Made by a program: the position numbers and the translations under genes. The notes under the pieces are model-generated. The model was given only the letters and a program-made list of their open reading frames with translations. It had not been told where the DNA came from and did not search any database. Positions 33,040-41,640 of a stretch of 64,000 nt of DNA are shown one piece after another. The DNA comes from VRUE01 sp035260485. GTDB taxonomy: Bacteria; Actinomycetota; Thermoleophilia; Solirubrobacterales; 70-9. The stretch is from positions 26,233-90,232 of the forward strand of contig DATFVC010000078.1 in the NCBI GenBank assembly GCA_035260485.1, in the 5' to 3' direction. Positions within the stretch are counted from its first letter, which is position 1, and every line of letters starts with the position of its first letter.

Positions 33040-33582
33040 CTACGCGGCGAGCAGGGCGCCGCTGCACTGAGGGCAGATGCCGTGGTCGAGCGTCGGCATC
33101 TGACTGCGCCGGAAGAGCTCCAGCCGCTTCGCTGCCTCCTCGACCTCGATCCACTCGCCTTCGACCAGGAAGCGGTCGCACCAGGCGCACATCGGCAGGA
33201 AGTCCTCATCATCGTGTTCTGCGTGCGGGTCGAGCAGCGGCTGTGGCTCCTCCCGCTCCTCCTCGGAGCGCAGTCGGGCCGAGAACAGCACCACCCGTCC
33301 CGTGTTGTCGGCGGCGATCCTGATGTCCATTTCGCGAGTTACGTCCGGGCCGTCGCAGCGGAAGGGCAGTTCGACCCCGCGCACGCCTCCGCGCACCCGC
33401 CGCAGCAGCAGCCGCTGCAGCTTTTTCACCTCGTGGCCGGCGACGAAGTCCCAGAGCGAACGCCCAAGGCTGGCCCCTGCGCCCTCCCAGCCGTTCTCCG
33501 CGGCGAAGCGGTAGTAGCCCTCGTCGACCTTGATCAGGCGATCCTCGTCATCGATCGCGTAGCTGAGGGTCTCAACGGTCAT
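33040..33582 (-). CDS. PAS-like domain protein with C-terminal zinc-binding CxxC pairs
   Basis: 180 residues. The first 110 residues (TLSYAIDDEDRLIKVDEGYYRFA..., then SLWDFVAGHEVKKLQRLL and an RVVLFSARL strand) look like a single PAS-type sensor fold. The C-terminal part has MCAWCDRF (about 131-138) and GICPQCSGALL (about 168-178), a Cys4 arrangement likely to bind zinc or a metal cluster. No output domain is present, so it may act through protein contact. No recognised named family. Confidence 0.65.
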   Translation of the reverse strand: MTVETLSYAIDDEDRLIKVDEGYYRFAAENGWEGAGASLGRSLWDFVAGHEVKKLQRLLLRRVRGGVRGVELPFRCDGPDVTREMDIRIAADNTGRVVLFSARLRSEEEREEPQPLLDPHAEHDDEDFLPMCAWCDRFLVEGEWIEVEEAAKRLELFRRSQMPTLDHGICPQCSGALLAA

Positions 33583-33633
33583 TCGGCCGATTATCGGTCA
33601 TATCCCGTACCGCTGAAGATCTAGGCGACTTCT

Positions 33634-34338
33634 TCAGCCTGCGGCGGAAGCGCTCGCGGCGGCGACGGTCGTGCCGTCGAGTGCGTCGAGCGCCCTGCGC
33701 ACCGACATCGCCACGCAGGTGAAGATCGGCGTCTCGCGCTCCGTGTAGGCGCTCGACTCGGTCGGCCGCAGCTCCTGCACGAGATCGAGGAACTCGCCCG
33801 GGTCGTCGCCCTCGAAGGCGACGACGAACTCCTGGTCGTCGAGACCGAACGAGTAGGAGGTGTTGATCGTGATCTCCGGGTGGCGGCGGCCGACCTCGAT
33901 GTGGCTCTTCATGATCCGCTGGCGCTCCTCCGCCGGCAGCCCATACCAGCGGCGCTGCTTGACCATCGGGTATAGGAACAGATACTTGCGCTCCGATACG
34001 CAGATCTCCGGCCTCGCCTGCTCTTCGGAGTAGGGCGAACGTTTGGTCATCGAGAGGAAGGAGTAAGGCGTCTCCGTCCACTTCGCCAGGCCGCTCTGCC
34101 CGAGCACCACGTGGAAGGTGTGCAAGTCCTCCAGGTTGGGGCTCTGGCTGAGCAGGACCAAGTCGACGTCGCCGCGCGTGCCTATGGTTGAGTAGGCGCG
34201 CAGCGAGCGGTCGAGGGCGAAATCGTCGCAGGCCGCGAGAAACTCCTGCTTGTCGGCGGCCCGAAGCGAGGCATCGCGGCGGCGCCACTCAGGGTCGATC
34301 TTCAGGAAGGTGAACTTGGCGAAAGTGCGGTCGGCCAT
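33634..34338 (-). CDS. hemQ: coproheme decarboxylase / chlorite-dismutase family (HemQ)
   Basis: 234-residue enzyme of the actinobacterial/firmicute heme pathway, converting coproheme III to heme b. TETPYSFLSMTKRSPY, the FLYPMVKQRRWYGLP segment holding the catalytic Tyr position, the IMKSHIEVGRR helix with the proximal heme-ligand His and the SYSFGLDDQEFVVAFE strand are family hallmarks. ATG 34338 begins the homology. The open frame continues upstream through hairpin-repeat copy 1, but that peptide is non-homologous. The divergent membrane-protein gene starts five bases away. Confidence 0.88.
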   Translation of the reverse strand: MADRTFAKFTFLKIDPEWRRRDASLRAADKQEFLAACDDFALDRSLRAYSTIGTRGDVDLVLLSQSPNLEDLHTFHVVLGQSGLAKWTETPYSFLSMTKRSPYSEEQARPEICVSERKYLFLYPMVKQRRWYGLPAEERQRIMKSHIEVGRRHPEITINTSYSFGLDDQEFVVAFEGDDPGEFLDLVQELRPTESSAYTERETPIFTCVAMSVRRALDALDGTTVAAASASAAG

Positions 34339-34342
34339 CGGG

Positions 34343-36322
34343 GTGACGATAACGCTCGTGAGCGCCTGCCTGGCGGTGGGGACGGGACTCGGGCAGGGGG
34401 TTCCGCTTAACTTTTTCGGTGTCGCGCTTGCGGCGACGCCCGGATCCGGTGACGAAAAAGTACAAGACGCTCCAACCCCTGCCCGAGTCCCGTCCACGGG
34501 TTCAGAAGGCGCTGGACAAGCGGGATCGACCCGGGTGGTGGTCGTCTGGCTGCCGCCGGGTACGACGGTCGAGAAGCTTGCTGGGCTCGGAATGGCGCCG
34601 GGGCTCCTGTCAGCTGGATTAGGGTCGGTGCCCGCGGAGCAGACTTATCTGGACGTCACGCAGGGCAACCGGGTCTTCGATTCGCTCTATGCCACGAAGC
34701 TCCCGAGTTCCAGGGACTGCGGCCCCGCTTTTTGGCGAGCTGTGGATGAACGGGCTGAATCCGCTCCCGCCGACATCGTGCCGGGTCTGCTGTCTTCAAC
34801 CCTTGAAAGCGCTGGTACCGGGGTGCGGGTGGGGGGCGGAACGTCTTGTGCTTTTTCGTCACCGGAATTGGGCCCCGCCGCAGACGCCTCACCGAAAAAG
34901 TTAAGTGGAGCCCCCCACCCGCACCCCGCTCAAGCCTTTGAAGTTCGTAGTTCGACCTTCGCGCAGCTGTCGTCCTTCGTCGGAAATCTGCATGGCAACG
35001 ACCTGCTAATCGCAATTGAGCGCCCTCCGCCGGCGAAGAATCGTGCTCTGACGATCGGCATCGCTGGTCGTGGGTTCGACGGCAACCTGACCTCCGACAG
35101 CACCAGAACGGACGGGTACGTGCTCTCGACCGACATCGCGCCGACGATCTTGGACCGCTTCGACATCCCAATTCCGTCCGAGATGTCGGGGCAGGCGATC
35201 CGTGCTGATGGGCTTGTCGATGCAACGGCGGTCGAATCGCTGGGCGACCGGCTGGCTGTGATCTCCGAGCGGCGCGGGCCCGTGATCGGCATGGGGCTAG
35301 CGATCTGGCTCGTTGCCCTAGGGCTGGCGATCGGGGTTACGCGGGGGAGGGCGTCGCGCTTCGGTGTCAAGTTGGTCGGGCTGAGCACCGTCTACCTGCC
35401 GCTGTTGCTCCTGCTGGGAGCTGCGCTGGAATCCAGCCAGGGGGTCGAACAGCTGCTGACGATCGCCGGCGCGCCGTTGCTGGCGCTTTTGACCCTGCTC
35501 GTCCTCTCCGACTACCGGGCGCTTGCCGTCGCCAGCGGTCTGACTGTCCTCGCTTACGCGATCGACGTGATCGCCGGCTCGCCGCTCACCTCACTCTCGC
35601 TGCTCGGCCCCAATCCAGGTCTCGGCGTGCGCTTCTATGGGATCGGCAACGAGCTGGAGGCGCTGTTGGCGGTATTGGTCGTTGCTGGGACCGGCACGGC
35701 GCTGAGCGGCTTCTGGCCACGTCTACGCGGTCGTCGGGCGGCGACTGCTTTTCTCGCTGCCGGACTGCTCGCTGCCTTCGTCTTCGCTGCGGGGCGCTTC
35801 GGCGCCGACGTCGGCGCCGCGATCGTCTTGCCGCTCGGGGGCGCCGCCGCCGCCGCGGCGATCGCTGCTCGCCGCCGGCGAACCGTCCTGCTCGTCGTCG
35901 CAACGCCGCTCGCGGCGCTTGCCTTGCTGGCGCTCGCCGACCTCCTCAGCGGCGCCAACGCACACCTGACCCGCACGGTCCTCGACGCCGGCGGGCTGGG
36001 CGACCTCGCCGACGTCGCCCAGCGCCGCCTGCAGCTCTCCTCGCACAGCTTCACCCGTCCGATCGTCTTCGCTTTCATGCCCCTGATCGTCGCCGCCGGG
36101 ACCTTGGCGGTCGTGCGGCGCGACCTGGTCATGACCTGGCTGCAGGGGCGGCCGGCGATGCGAGCAGGCCTGATCGGGGCCCTCGCGGCGACCCTGGTCG
36201 GCACCCTTGCCAACGACTCCGGGGCCCTGCTGCTCGAGATCGGCGCCGCCTATCTACTCGTCTTCACCACCTTCGCCTGGGCCGAGAGCGACCGCCCAGA
36301 TCCGGCCCGGGGCATCGACTAG
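34343..36322 (+). CDS. membrane protein: phosphatase-superfamily-like ectodomain plus about 10 membrane spans
   Basis: About 659 residues from GTG 34343. The first 290 residues look extracytoplasmic and end with DIAPTILDRFDIPIPSEMSG, a segment typical of the alkaline-phosphatase/sulfatase superfamily, though no complete metal site is seen. Residues about 315-640 form some ten hydrophobic segments. The start is uncertain. With GTG 34343 the signal-peptide-like region (ITLVSACLAVGTG...ALAATP) is encoded across hairpin repeat copy 1, and hairpin repeat copy 2 is read in frame near residues 160-195. ATG 34593 would avoid copy 1. Similar large proteins occur in actinobacterial envelope loci; function unknown. 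Confidence 0.7.
   Translation: MTITLVSACLAVGTGLGQGVPLNFFGVALAATPGSGDEKVQDAPTPARVPSTGSEGAGQAGSTRVVVVWLPPGTTVEKLAGLGMAPGLLSAGLGSVPAEQTYLDVTQGNRVFDSLYATKLPSSRDCGPAFWRAVDERAESAPADIVPGLLSSTLESAGTGVRVGGGTSCAFSSPELGPAADASPKKLSGAPHPHPAQAFEVRSSTFAQLSSFVGNLHGNDLLIAIERPPPAKNRALTIGIAGRGFDGNLTSDSTRTDGYVLSTDIAPTILDRFDIPIPSEMSGQAIRADGLVDATAVESLGDRLAVISERRGPVIGMGLAIWLVALGLAIGVTRGRASRFGVKLVGLSTVYLPLLLLLGAALESSQGVEQLLTIAGAPLLALLTLLVLSDYRALAVASGLTVLAYAIDVIAGSPLTSLSLLGPNPGLGVRFYGIGNELEALLAVLVVAGTGTALSGFWPRLRGRRAATAFLAAGLLAAFVFAAGRFGADVGAAIVLPLGGAAAAAAIAARRRRTVLLVVATPLAALALLALADLLSGANAHLTRTVLDAGGLGDLADVAQRRLQLSSHSFTRPIVFAFMPLIVAAGTLAVVRRDLVMTWLQGRPAMRAGLIGALAATLVGTLANDSGALLLEIGAAYLLVFTTFAWAESDRPDPARGID
34380..34495 (-). 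repeat. hairpin repeat, family 1 copy 1
   Basis: Perfect 20-bp outer arms, GGACGGGACTCGGGCAGGGG at 34380-34399 and complement at 34476-34495. In minus orientation the core reads GGAGCGTCTTGTACTTTTTC, a 30-36 nt variable loop, then GAAAAAGTTAAGCGGAACCC. The inner stem is ACTTTTTCG/CGAAAAAGT. It sits between the hemQ start and the body of the divergent membrane-protein gene. Confidence 0.8.
34819..34928 (+). repeat. hairpin repeat, family 1 copy 2, inside a reading frame
   Basis: Perfect 19-bp outer arms, CGGGGTGCGGGTGGGGGGC at 34819-34837 and complement at 34910-34928. The core starts GGAACGTCTTGTGCTTTTTC and ends CGAAAAAGTTAAGTGGA, matching copies 1 and 3, while the arms are unrelated in sequence. 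The element is translated as part of the membrane-protein gene. Confidence 0.8.
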
Positions 36323-36334
36323 GCTTAGTGCGTC

Positions 36335-38656
36335 GTGCGAATCGCTCTCGTCTCGCCATATTCCTGGAGCTATCAGGGCGGCGTGAACCGGCACGTAGAG
36401 GCCCTTGCCGAGGAGCTCCTCGGTCGCGGGCATCACGTGCGCGTGCTCGCCCCCTTCGATCCCCCCGATCGGCTCAGCCGCATCCTTCACCGTGGCCAGC
36501 CTCAGTCGCGGGAGGTCCCGGACTACCTGGTGCCATTGGGGCGGACGGCGGGCTTCGGGGCCAACGGCGCGGTTTCCAACCTCGCTCCCTTTCCGGCCGG
36601 AGGCGTTGTCGCCCCCCGCCGCGAGCTTCGCCAGGGCAACTACGACGTGATTCACATCCATGAGCCCGTCGCGCCGCTGGTCGGTTGGAACGCGGCACTC
36701 GGAGCCCCCGCGCCGGCCGTTGGCACCTTCCACGCCTACTCGACCAAGGCGATCCCCAACCACATCGGCTCGATGCTGGGCGCGCGACGGGTCTTCAACC
36801 GGCTCTCGGCGCGGATCGCCGTCTCCGAGGCAGCCGCGTGGACCGGCCGCCGGTGGTTCGGCGGGCGTTACGAGATCGTTCCCAACGGGGTCGACATCGA
36901 TGCGGCGGTCTACCGGCCGCACAAGTCGGGTGAGGAGATGCGGATCGTCTGCATCGGCCGAACCGACGAGCGTAAGGGTGTCCCGATTCTCCTCGCGGCC
37001 TTCGCCGCGCTGATCGAGCATGTGCCGGCCCGGCTCTCGATCATCGGAATCGATTCGGAGGAACTCCGCCGCTACGGCCTCGATCCTGAGGCGCGCTCGC
37101 GGGTGGACGCTCTCGGCAAAGTGTCCGGAGAGCGGCTTTGGGATGAGGTTGGCGACGCCGACGTTCTCTGTGCGCCGTCGCTGGCTGGCGAGAGCTTCGG
37201 CATGATCCTGCTCGAGGCGTTCGCCTCCGGCACTCCGCCGATCGCATCGCGCATCGCTGGATACAGCGATGTGATCACAGACGGGGTCGACGGGATCCTC
37301 GTGCCCCCCGCCGACGCTCAGGCGCTTGCCGAGGAGCTGCAGCGGCTTTGGCATGAGCCCGAGCGCCTGGTGGCGATGGGCGCCGCCGCCCGCCAGAGCG
37401 CGCAGCGTTATGCGTGGCCCAATGTCGCCGACCGCGTCGTCGAGGTTTATGAGCGGGCGATCGAGGCGCCGGCGCCGGCGAGCGCCGCTGAGCGGGCCGC
37501 CCACTGGGTCGGGGTCCGCCCCGCCGACGGCGCCCCGCCCAGCCCGCCGCGGCGGCTGCCCTCGCTCGATCCACCCCTCGCCCAGGGCGGGAACCGCAAG
37601 CGCCGCATCGCCCGCCGCGTCGGCCTCGGTATCGCCGGGGCGCTTGGCATCGGCCTCACCGCCCTGGCCGCCCAGAAGATCGGCGTTGACAACGTGCTTT
37701 CCAGCATCGTCCGCTCCGATCTCACCTGGGTTCTGGTCGCCTGCGCGCTGATGGCCCTCTCACTCTTCTTCCGCGCCGCCTCCTGGTACGGAATCGTGCG
37801 CGCGGCGCTGCCCAACCGGCCGGTGCGGCGCCGCGACGTCACCTCGGCGACGATGATCGGCGTGCTGATGTCGGCGACGCTGCCGGCGCGGCTCGGTGAG
37901 CCTGCCCGGGCGATGACCCTGGCGCGGCGGGTCGGGCGAATGCGCGAGACCTTCCCGGTGCTGCTGGGCACGCTCGTCTCCCAGACCGTGCTCAACATCG
38001 TCGCCCTGGCCCTGCTCGGCACGATCATTGTCTCCACCACCGACCTCTTCCATTCCAGCACCGAGAAGCTGTTTCTCTTCAGCTTCGTGCCGTTGGCACT
38101 TCTGGTCGTCGTTCTGGTCGGCCCGGTGCTGATGCGTCGCAACGGCAACGGGCGCCTCGCCCGGATCGGCGCGGCGCTGCACCGCGCCCTGCTGCAGGTG
38201 CGGGCAGGCCTGGCGGTGTTCCGGCAGCCGCGCCTCGGCATCGTCGCCAGCGCCGCGCAGCTCGGCGCCTGGGCGATCCAGCTGGCCGCCTGCTGGGCGT
38301 TGCTTGCGGCGCTGGGCCTCAGCCACGCCGGCATCGGCGCTGCCGCCGCGGTGCTGTTCGCGGTCAACGTGACCGCGGTCGTGCCCGCCACCCCGTCGAA
38401 CATCGGCGTCTTCCAGCTTGCGGTGATCAGCGTCCTGCATACCGGCTTTGGGGTCAGCACTGCCGACGCCCTCGCCTACGGCGTGATCCTGCAGGCGGTC
38501 GAGATCGCCACTGCGGTCGCACTTGGCCTACCGGCCCTCGTCCGCGAGGGCCTCACCTGGAGCGACTTGCGAATGCAGGCGCTTTCCTCCACGCCGGTTC
38601 AACTCAAGCCCAAGCCCGCGCCGCGTGACGCCGCGCGGGAGAGCATTCGCGCTTAA
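36335..38656 (+). CDS. fusion: GT4 glycosyltransferase plus lysylphosphatidylglycerol-synthase-type membrane domain
   Basis: 773 residues. Residues 1-380 are a GT-B family 4 glycosyltransferase resembling phosphatidyl-inositol mannosyltransferase PimA: YSWSYQGGVNRHVEALAEEL (about 9-28), HIHEPVAPL, then IGRTDERKGVPILLAAF and the PSLAGESFGMILLEAFASGTP Glu-x7-Glu motif. After a Pro/Ala-rich linker, residues about 430-745 carry seven to eight membrane spans of the UPF0104/MprF-flippase-like family (SATLPARLGEPARA, VPATPSNIGVFQLA). This joins a sugar-transferring and a lipid-handling domain in one chain, suggesting glycolipid synthesis and translocation. GTG 36335 follows the upstream gene by 12 bp. 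Confidence 0.85.
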   Translation: MRIALVSPYSWSYQGGVNRHVEALAEELLGRGHHVRVLAPFDPPDRLSRILHRGQPQSREVPDYLVPLGRTAGFGANGAVSNLAPFPAGGVVAPRRELRQGNYDVIHIHEPVAPLVGWNAALGAPAPAVGTFHAYSTKAIPNHIGSMLGARRVFNRLSARIAVSEAAAWTGRRWFGGRYEIVPNGVDIDAAVYRPHKSGEEMRIVCIGRTDERKGVPILLAAFAALIEHVPARLSIIGIDSEELRRYGLDPEARSRVDALGKVSGERLWDEVGDADVLCAPSLAGESFGMILLEAFASGTPPIASRIAGYSDVITDGVDGILVPPADAQALAEELQRLWHEPERLVAMGAAARQSAQRYAWPNVADRVVEVYERAIEAPAPASAAERAAHWVGVRPADGAPPSPPRRLPSLDPPLAQGGNRKRRIARRVGLGIAGALGIGLTALAAQKIGVDNVLSSIVRSDLTWVLVACALMALSLFFRAASWYGIVRAALPNRPVRRRDVTSATMIGVLMSATLPARLGEPARAMTLARRVGRMRETFPVLLGTLVSQTVLNIVALALLGTIIVSTTDLFHSSTEKLFLFSFVPLALLVVVLVGPVLMRRNGNGRLARIGAALHRALLQVRAGLAVFRQPRLGIVASAAQLGAWAIQLAACWALLAALGLSHAGIGAAAAVLFAVNVTAVVPATPSNIGVFQLAVISVLHTGFGVSTADALAYGVILQAVEIATAVALGLPALVREGLTWSDLRMQALSSTPVQLKPKPAPRDAARESIRA

Positions 38657-38662
38657 CCGGCT

Positions 38663-39277
38663 TCAAAGCGAGGCCTGGAGGTCGGTGAGCTTGGCGCCGA
38701 GATCTGAGTAGCGACGCACCTCGCCATTCTCGAACACTTCGCTGAAGCTTCGCACCGGCCTGCCCTGGACGATCAGGGAGAGAGTGCCGTCCCGCAGCTC
38801 GCTCAGCGCATGGATCTCTTCTGGCGCCAACACCATCGTGTCGCCGGGGCGCATCCTCCTGGAATCGATCGGCTGAATCGATCCGGATTCTGGATCGTCT
38901 TTGTGAGAACGCACGTAACGAGTGTCGGTGAAACCACCCCGTAGGATCAGCGAGGTCAGCCAGAAGCGGTGGTTGTGCGCCACAGAAGCATGCCCTTCGC
39001 GCCGATGCGTCTTCGGCTTGTACTCGTGAAGCCAGACTTGAAATCGCTTCGAGGGGTCTTCGCCGAGGAGCCACTTGTAGTGGGTCGTCTTCTCGACTGA
39101 TTTATCGATATCGGCGATGTCATCCAGCCCGGACTTCAATTCGTCCAATAGGCGGCTGACGTTGATTGCCGCGAAGATCGATGACGATCTCCGCTGGGCG
39201 CCGGGGGAATCCTCCCAACGCAAGGAGCCGATCTCCGTAATGGCCGTATCCAGCTCCACCGCATTGCTCCTAGGCAT
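38663..39277 (-). CDS. cupin-like protein of a two-gene accessory module
   Basis: 204 residues. The second half has HNHRFWLTSLILRGGF (about 101-116), a CDO-type cupin HxH strand, and PGDTMVLAPEEIHALSELRDG with a third His, so a metal-binding cupin is likely. The first 95 residues are helical. It is encoded in DNA of lower GC than the surroundings, with less biased codon use. The ATG lies inside the end of the upstream membrane-protein gene (8-bp overlap), so the two form a unit. No known function. Confidence 0.6.
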   Translation of the reverse strand: MPRSNAVELDTAITEIGSLRWEDSPGAQRRSSSIFAAINVSRLLDELKSGLDDIADIDKSVEKTTHYKWLLGEDPSKRFQVWLHEYKPKTHRREGHASVAHNHRFWLTSLILRGGFTDTRYVRSHKDDPESGSIQPIDSRRMRPGDTMVLAPEEIHALSELRDGTLSLIVQGRPVRSFSEVFENGEVRRYSDLGAKLTDLQASL

Positions 39278-40304
39278 TGGGCGCCTCCTCGAGCGCTCTG
39301 GTCGCTTCGACCTCCTTCAGCGCTAGTGCCCTGGGGATGCCCAATTCTAGGCGCCTCAGGTACTTGGAGCGATATTTTGCCCAGAGATCGTCGACCTGGG
39401 TGTGATCGAAGCGGAGTCGGTCGAGGTGTTTGTCGAAGTCCTCCTGTGGAGTGTTCGGGGAAATCGTGATCGAGGCAGACACATGGTCTTGCCGGTGGAA
39501 TTCCTCGCCGATGCGGATGTAGGCTGGCTGCCCCGAGCTCCAACAGCCGGTCGTCGGGAAGTCCTCGGGCCCTGGCCCTTCGATGTTCGAGTCGTAGACG
39601 GCGTTGTCGAACAGCTCGATTCGGTTGATGACCGCCGTGCTCTCGTGCCAGATTCGGATCGAGCTACGCACGCTGTCGCGCACGTGCCAGAGGGCGACCA
39701 CGGTCATGAAGAGGCTTGTGATGATCTCCTCGCGGATCCGCTCGTCAGGCTTGCCCCGATGGGTTGCCTTGCCCCGGCGATCGTGTACTGCCTGCTCCAT
39801 TGCCAAGTCACTGAGGGGGTCGATGATGTAGAGCCGCACGTCTTCGAGCCTGCACGTTGGTTCGGTGTCCGTCCGCATGAGAATGCGGGCCGGCAGGTAA
39901 ATTCCCGAGGGCCCTTTGAAGAAATACTTTTTCGAGTGTGCGAGGTCTCTGCTCAGATCGCGGTTGAACCGCAGGTCGAATCCCTCTGCAGCGGGATAGA
40001 GGTCGCGAGGAAGCGAGGAGTCGCGCCAGCGTCGTGCCGTGGCGTCCAACTCGCCGATCAGCAGTTCACGATGGCCGTTCAACTGCGACTCTAGGAACCG
40101 ACGCCCTTCTGACTCCGCGTACCTGGAGAAGAACGCCCACCAGGTCGCAGAGGCCGCGATTCCGGCGCTGAGGGCGAGCCCTGCGCCTTTCAGCCAGTCC
40201 TTCTGCAGGTCCGGCACCAGGAGGCAGAGCAGGGCGAATTGCGCGAGCCCGACGACCACACAGGCCCAAAAAAGCACGGTTGCCTTCCTCCCCGACATCC
40301 TCAT
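39270..40304 (-). CDS. two-span membrane protein of unknown family (accessory module)
   Basis: 344 residues. Two N-terminal membrane spans (about 9-31 and 40-58) are followed by a 280-residue soluble region with SRDLAHSKKYFFKGPSGIYL, VRLYIIDPLSD and a RIREEIITSLFMTVVALWHVRDS helix. I do not recognise a catalytic motif. The GC content is low for this genome, and it is translationally coupled to a cupin-like partner. The architecture (short membrane anchor plus large cytosolic domain) resembles effectors of some defence modules, but that is only an analogy. Confidence 0.6.
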   Translation of the reverse strand: MRMSGRKATVLFWACVVVGLAQFALLCLLVPDLQKDWLKGAGLALSAGIAASATWWAFFSRYAESEGRRFLESQLNGHRELLIGELDATARRWRDSSLPRDLYPAAEGFDLRFNRDLSRDLAHSKKYFFKGPSGIYLPARILMRTDTEPTCRLEDVRLYIIDPLSDLAMEQAVHDRRGKATHRGKPDERIREEIITSLFMTVVALWHVRDSVRSSIRIWHESTAVINRIELFDNAVYDSNIEGPGPEDFPTTGCWSSGQPAYIRIGEEFHRQDHVSASITISPNTPQEDFDKHLDRLRFDHTQVDDLWAKYRSKYLRRLELGIPRALALKEVEATRALEEAPNA

Positions 40305-40373
40305 CAGCAGCAGTCTATGAACTTCGAGGCAGTCAGATCGTGTGCCGGTGATCCAAAGTGCTCTGGCAGCAGA

Positions 40374-41612
40374 TCAATCCTCGGAGCTGCGGGGGACTTT
40401 GCCGCCCTCGGCGCCCGGTTCGAGCGCTGGGCCGCTGGGGGAGGCGATACCTAGGACGCGCATAGCCTTGAGGCCGAGGCCGAGCTTCTCGCGGCCCTCG
40501 GTGGCGGAGACGTCGTGGCCACAGAGCTCGCGCACGCGCTCGAGCCGGTAGCGGATCGTGTGGCGGTGGGTGAAGAGCTGTTTAGCGGTGGCGGCGACGT
40601 TGCCGTCGTTGGCGAGGTAGGCCTCGACGGTCGCCACCAGCTCGGTCTCGTACTGGTCGTCGTAGGCGGCGAGCGGCTCGATCGTCTCGGCGAAGAAGCG
40701 CTCGAGCTCAGCCGGGTCCTCGCTCATCGCCGGCAGCAGCAGGCGGTAGGCGCCGGTGTCCTCGAAGGCGAGCAGCGGCCGGCCCTCGGCCTCGCCGACG
40801 TTGACCGCCAGCCGCGCCTCGTTCCCGGCTCTGTAGAGGTCGACGGGATCGGCGACCTGGCGGCTGACGCCGATCGTCAGGTGAAAGCCGGCCAGCGCGT
40901 CCTCCAGCTCGCGCGCCAGGCCAGCGGCGGCGCGCTGCAGACGCTCCTCGCCCTCCGCCGGCACGATCACCGCGATCTCGGTCGCCACCTCACCCTCCTC
41001 CACTGTCGCCAGCGCGCCCGGGGCGAGCGAGCGCAGCGTCCGCATCGCCAGGGTCAGCACCCGCACCCGCCACTCGCCCGTCTGCGCGGCGCGCGGCGCG
41101 GCGCGGAGGACGAACGCCCCGGCGCCCTTCTCGAGATCGGCGCCCAGCTCGGCGGCACGGGCGACGATGTCGCCGCGATCAGTCACCTCGCGCGCCAGCA
41201 CAGCGGAGACGAAGACGCCGGCGACCTCCTCGCTTTGCCAGTCGGGAGCGCGGGAGCGCTCCAGCTCAAGCGCCAGCAGCGTCGTCACCATGCGCGCAAT
41301 CGCGGGGTCGGGGGCGGTCTTTGCCCGGTAGCGCAACTCACCCACCGTGGCGTCGGCGACCCGCAGCTCGACCCTCGTCACCCGCTCACCGCCGGCCAGC
41401 AGCTTCTCCTCCTGGTCTGGCGAGGCGCCCGCCACCGCCAGCACCGCGCCGGAGCGCTCGATCAGAGCGACGCTGGCGTCCAGCACCCGCGCCGCCGCCC
41501 GCGCAACAGCGGGCAGCCCAGCTCCCGATTCAACAGCTTTCGCAAGCGCATCCAGGGTCCCCTGATCAGCAGCTTTTGCAGGGGTTTCCGCCCCTTTTGC
41601 ACTGGTGGACAT
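40374..41612 (-). CDS. PucR/CdaR-family transcriptional regulator
   Basis: 412 residues. A GAF-like N-terminal sensor (about 20-120), a GGDEF-like middle (about 180-290, FHLTIGVSRQVADPVDLYRAGNEAR) and a C-terminal HTH (NVAATAKQLFTHRHTIRYRLERVRELCG broken here into the NVAATAKQLF turn and HRHTIRYRLERV recognition helix) define the family. PucR proteins usually activate nearby catabolic or purine genes; no clear target is adjacent. Hairpin repeat copy 3 lies 29 bp upstream of its ATG. Confidence 0.88.
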   Translation of the reverse strand: MSTSAKGAETPAKAADQGTLDALAKAVESGAGLPAVARAAARVLDASVALIERSGAVLAVAGASPDQEEKLLAGGERVTRVELRVADATVGELRYRAKTAPDPAIARMVTTLLALELERSRAPDWQSEEVAGVFVSAVLAREVTDRGDIVARAAELGADLEKGAGAFVLRAAPRAAQTGEWRVRVLTLAMRTLRSLAPGALATVEEGEVATEIAVIVPAEGEERLQRAAAGLARELEDALAGFHLTIGVSRQVADPVDLYRAGNEARLAVNVGEAEGRPLLAFEDTGAYRLLLPAMSEDPAELERFFAETIEPLAAYDDQYETELVATVEAYLANDGNVAATAKQLFTHRHTIRYRLERVRELCGHDVSATEGREKLGLGLKAMRVLGIASPSGPALEPGAEGGKVPRSSED

Positions 41613-41640
41613 TGTCCCATTATCCCCAGGCGCTCCGCTC

